A model generated the notes under the pieces. The model saw only the letters and a list, made by a program, of their open reading frames with translations, was not told the DNA's origin and ran no database searches. A stretch of DNA of 6,692 bases. It comes from Myxococcota bacterium. GTDB lineage: Bacteria > Myxococcota_C > UBA6777. The stretch spans positions 1 to 6,692 of the forward strand of contig CAUJFU010000309.1 of assembly GCA_963169055.1 (NCBI GenBank), in the 5' to 3' direction. This document shows, one piece after another, positions 5,886 through 6,692 of this stretch. Every line of letters begins with the position of its first letter. Position 1 is the first letter of the stretch. Both the position numbers and the translations under genes were made by a program.

Positions 5886-6365
5886 ATGAGTACCATCCGA
5901 TTTTACCGTGTGGACGATCCATACGGAGAATTCTCTAACTTTTCCCGTCACCGTATCCATCTCAAAGGCAAGTCTTGGCCGACCACAGAACACTATTTCC
6001 AAGCGCAAAAATTCGCAGGAACTCCGCACGAAGAAGCTGTACGCCTACAAAAAAGCCCTGCGATGGCCGCACAAATGGGCCGTGATCGCGGCCTTCCGCT
6101 GCGCAAAGATTGGGAGTCCGTCAAAGACAACGTGATGCGGGACGCGATCTACGCAAAATTCACACAACACGCCGATCTCAAGGAACTCTTGCTTTCCACA
6201 GGCGACGCGATCTTGATCGAACACACCACAAAAGACCGATACTGGGGCGATGGCGGCGATGGAAAAGGAAAAAATCGCTTGGGACAGATTTTGATGGAAG
6301 TCCGCCGACGTATCCTCGAAGAAAACATCCCACCCACCGAATCTTCGCCTCCAGCCGAAGAGTGA
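5886..6365 (+). CDS. NADAR / YbiA family N-glycosidase
   Basis: A 159-residue NADAR-domain protein (former DUF1768, YbiA-like). The family cleaves N-glycosidic bonds: plant and bacterial members act on reactive riboflavin-pathway intermediates, and others remove ADP-ribose from guanine bases. Motifs in order: DPYGEFSNFS (11-20), WPTTEHYFQAQKF (31-43), SPAMAAQMGR (57-66), LRKDWESVKDNVM (72-84), KF-x-Q (91-94), TGDAILIEHT (105-114), and DRYWGDGGDGKGKNRLG (117-133), the last a family signature. The length is typical and all signature blocks are present, so it should be active. The start is set by AAGGAA (5871-5876), nine bases before the ATG. It has no DarT-like toxin, flavin gene or ADP-ribosyltransferase next to it, so which activity it has cannot be told. 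It ends 36 bp from the convergent PIN-domain gene. Confidence 0.93.
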   Translation: MSTIRFYRVDDPYGEFSNFSRHRIHLKGKSWPTTEHYFQAQKFAGTPHEEAVRLQKSPAMAAQMGRDRGLPLRKDWESVKDNVMRDAIYAKFTQHADLKELLLSTGDAILIEHTTKDRYWGDGGDGKGKNRLGQILMEVRRRILEENIPPTESSPPAEE

Positions 6366-6401
6366 TCCGCTCTTTTTCACGCTCTACCCCCAACGAAATC
6401 T

Positions 6402-6692
6402 TCAAGGCAAGGCGATCGGAGTCGAAGGAAGAAAATCATCCAACAAAAGAACCCTCAGTTCGCCCACTCGACGAAACGTGCTGTCGTTGGTGATGAACGC
6501 TTGACAACCCGAAACAACGGCAACAGCGATCTGAAGAGCGTCGGGAGTTTTCAGACGGTATCGTACGCGCAACCTCGCAGCTTCTTGCGCGATGTTTGGT
6601 GTGATATCGATCACCTCAAACCCTGATGCCGTCGTCAACAATTCAACGTACTCATTTTGTAGCGCAAGATCACCCTGTTGAATTGGCTTTGT
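6402..6692 (-). CDS. PIN-domain (VapC-like) protein, C-terminal part
   Basis: Ninety-six codons of a PIN-domain protein whose start lies beyond the right edge. VapC-type PIN proteins are Mg-dependent ribonucleases that usually act as toxins checked by a VapB antitoxin. Visible C-terminal features are ITPNIAQEAARLR, LKTPDALQIA (visible residues 47-56) with the conserved Asp of PDAL, FITNDSTF (67-74) with the late conserved Asp of TND, and VLLLDDF, the final strand. The N-terminal Asp and central acidic residue are outside the window. A TTG at 6641 is not the start: the frame continues open to the edge with plausible PIN sequence (KPIQQGDLALQNEYVELL). Any antitoxin would lie upstream, off-window. 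Whether it is a toxin or a stand-alone PIN protein cannot be judged here. Confidence 0.82.
   Translation of the reverse strand, partial: TKPIQQGDLALQNEYVELLTTASGFEVIDITPNIAQEAARLRVRYRLKTPDALQIAVAVVSGCQAFITNDSTFRRVGELRVLLLDDFLPSTPIALP

Noticed and set aside
6358-6377. Hairpin AAGAG / CTCTT followed by T's across the NADAR stop codon, as a terminator
   Set aside because: Only five weak pairs with a seven-base loop and a short T tail; not enough to call.

Overview
This window is a compact stretch of chromosome from an unidentified bacterium. A lipoprotein signal peptide with a lipobox (LTGC) and two c-type haem domains point to a Gram-negative-style envelope with a respiratory chain. GC content looks moderately high by eye. 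The protein set (short DUF1338 protein, medium-chain dehydrogenase, Rv1086-like cis-prenyltransferase, bacterial METTL7-like and FAM173-like methyltransferases, NADAR protein) would fit a myxobacterial or other deep-branching lineage, but I cannot fix the phylum. There is no phage, IS element, RNA gene or CRISPR array; this reads as ordinary metabolic chromosome with one very odd cytochrome locus.

Layout. (1) 250-2273, plus strand: a two-gene operon of a DUF1338 (2-oxoadipate dioxygenase/decarboxylase-like) protein and a zinc-type medium-chain dehydrogenase, 11 bp apart. (2) 2323-2952, minus strand: a class I methyltransferase resembling METTL7/TMT1, convergent with the dehydrogenase. (3) 3245-4054, plus strand: a cis-prenyltransferase that looks closer to the mycobacterial Z-farnesyl diphosphate synthase than to E. 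coli UppS. (4) 4067-5099, minus strand: a cytochrome c lipoprotein gene that stops inside an A10 run, followed in another frame by a Lys/Ala/Pro linker made of 24-bp repeats and a second cytochrome c domain with no credible start codon. (5) 5165-5827, plus strand: a tryptophan-rich, membrane-anchored methyltransferase, divergent from the cytochrome. (6) 5886-6365, plus strand: a NADAR/YbiA-family protein. (7) 6402-6692, minus strand: the C-terminal part of a PIN-domain (VapC-like) protein that runs off the right edge.

The most interesting point is the cytochrome locus. Read with a one-base shift at the A10 run, it becomes one continuous 343-residue dihaem lipoprotein: lipid anchor, haem domain, repetitive flexible tether, second haem domain. 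As written it makes a monohaem protein ending in three lysines. This could be slippage-controlled expression of two forms, a phase-variable or decayed gene, or a homopolymer sequencing error. Genes elsewhere are intact and tightly packed; three convergent junctions are only 12 to 49 bp long and no strong terminator was seen.
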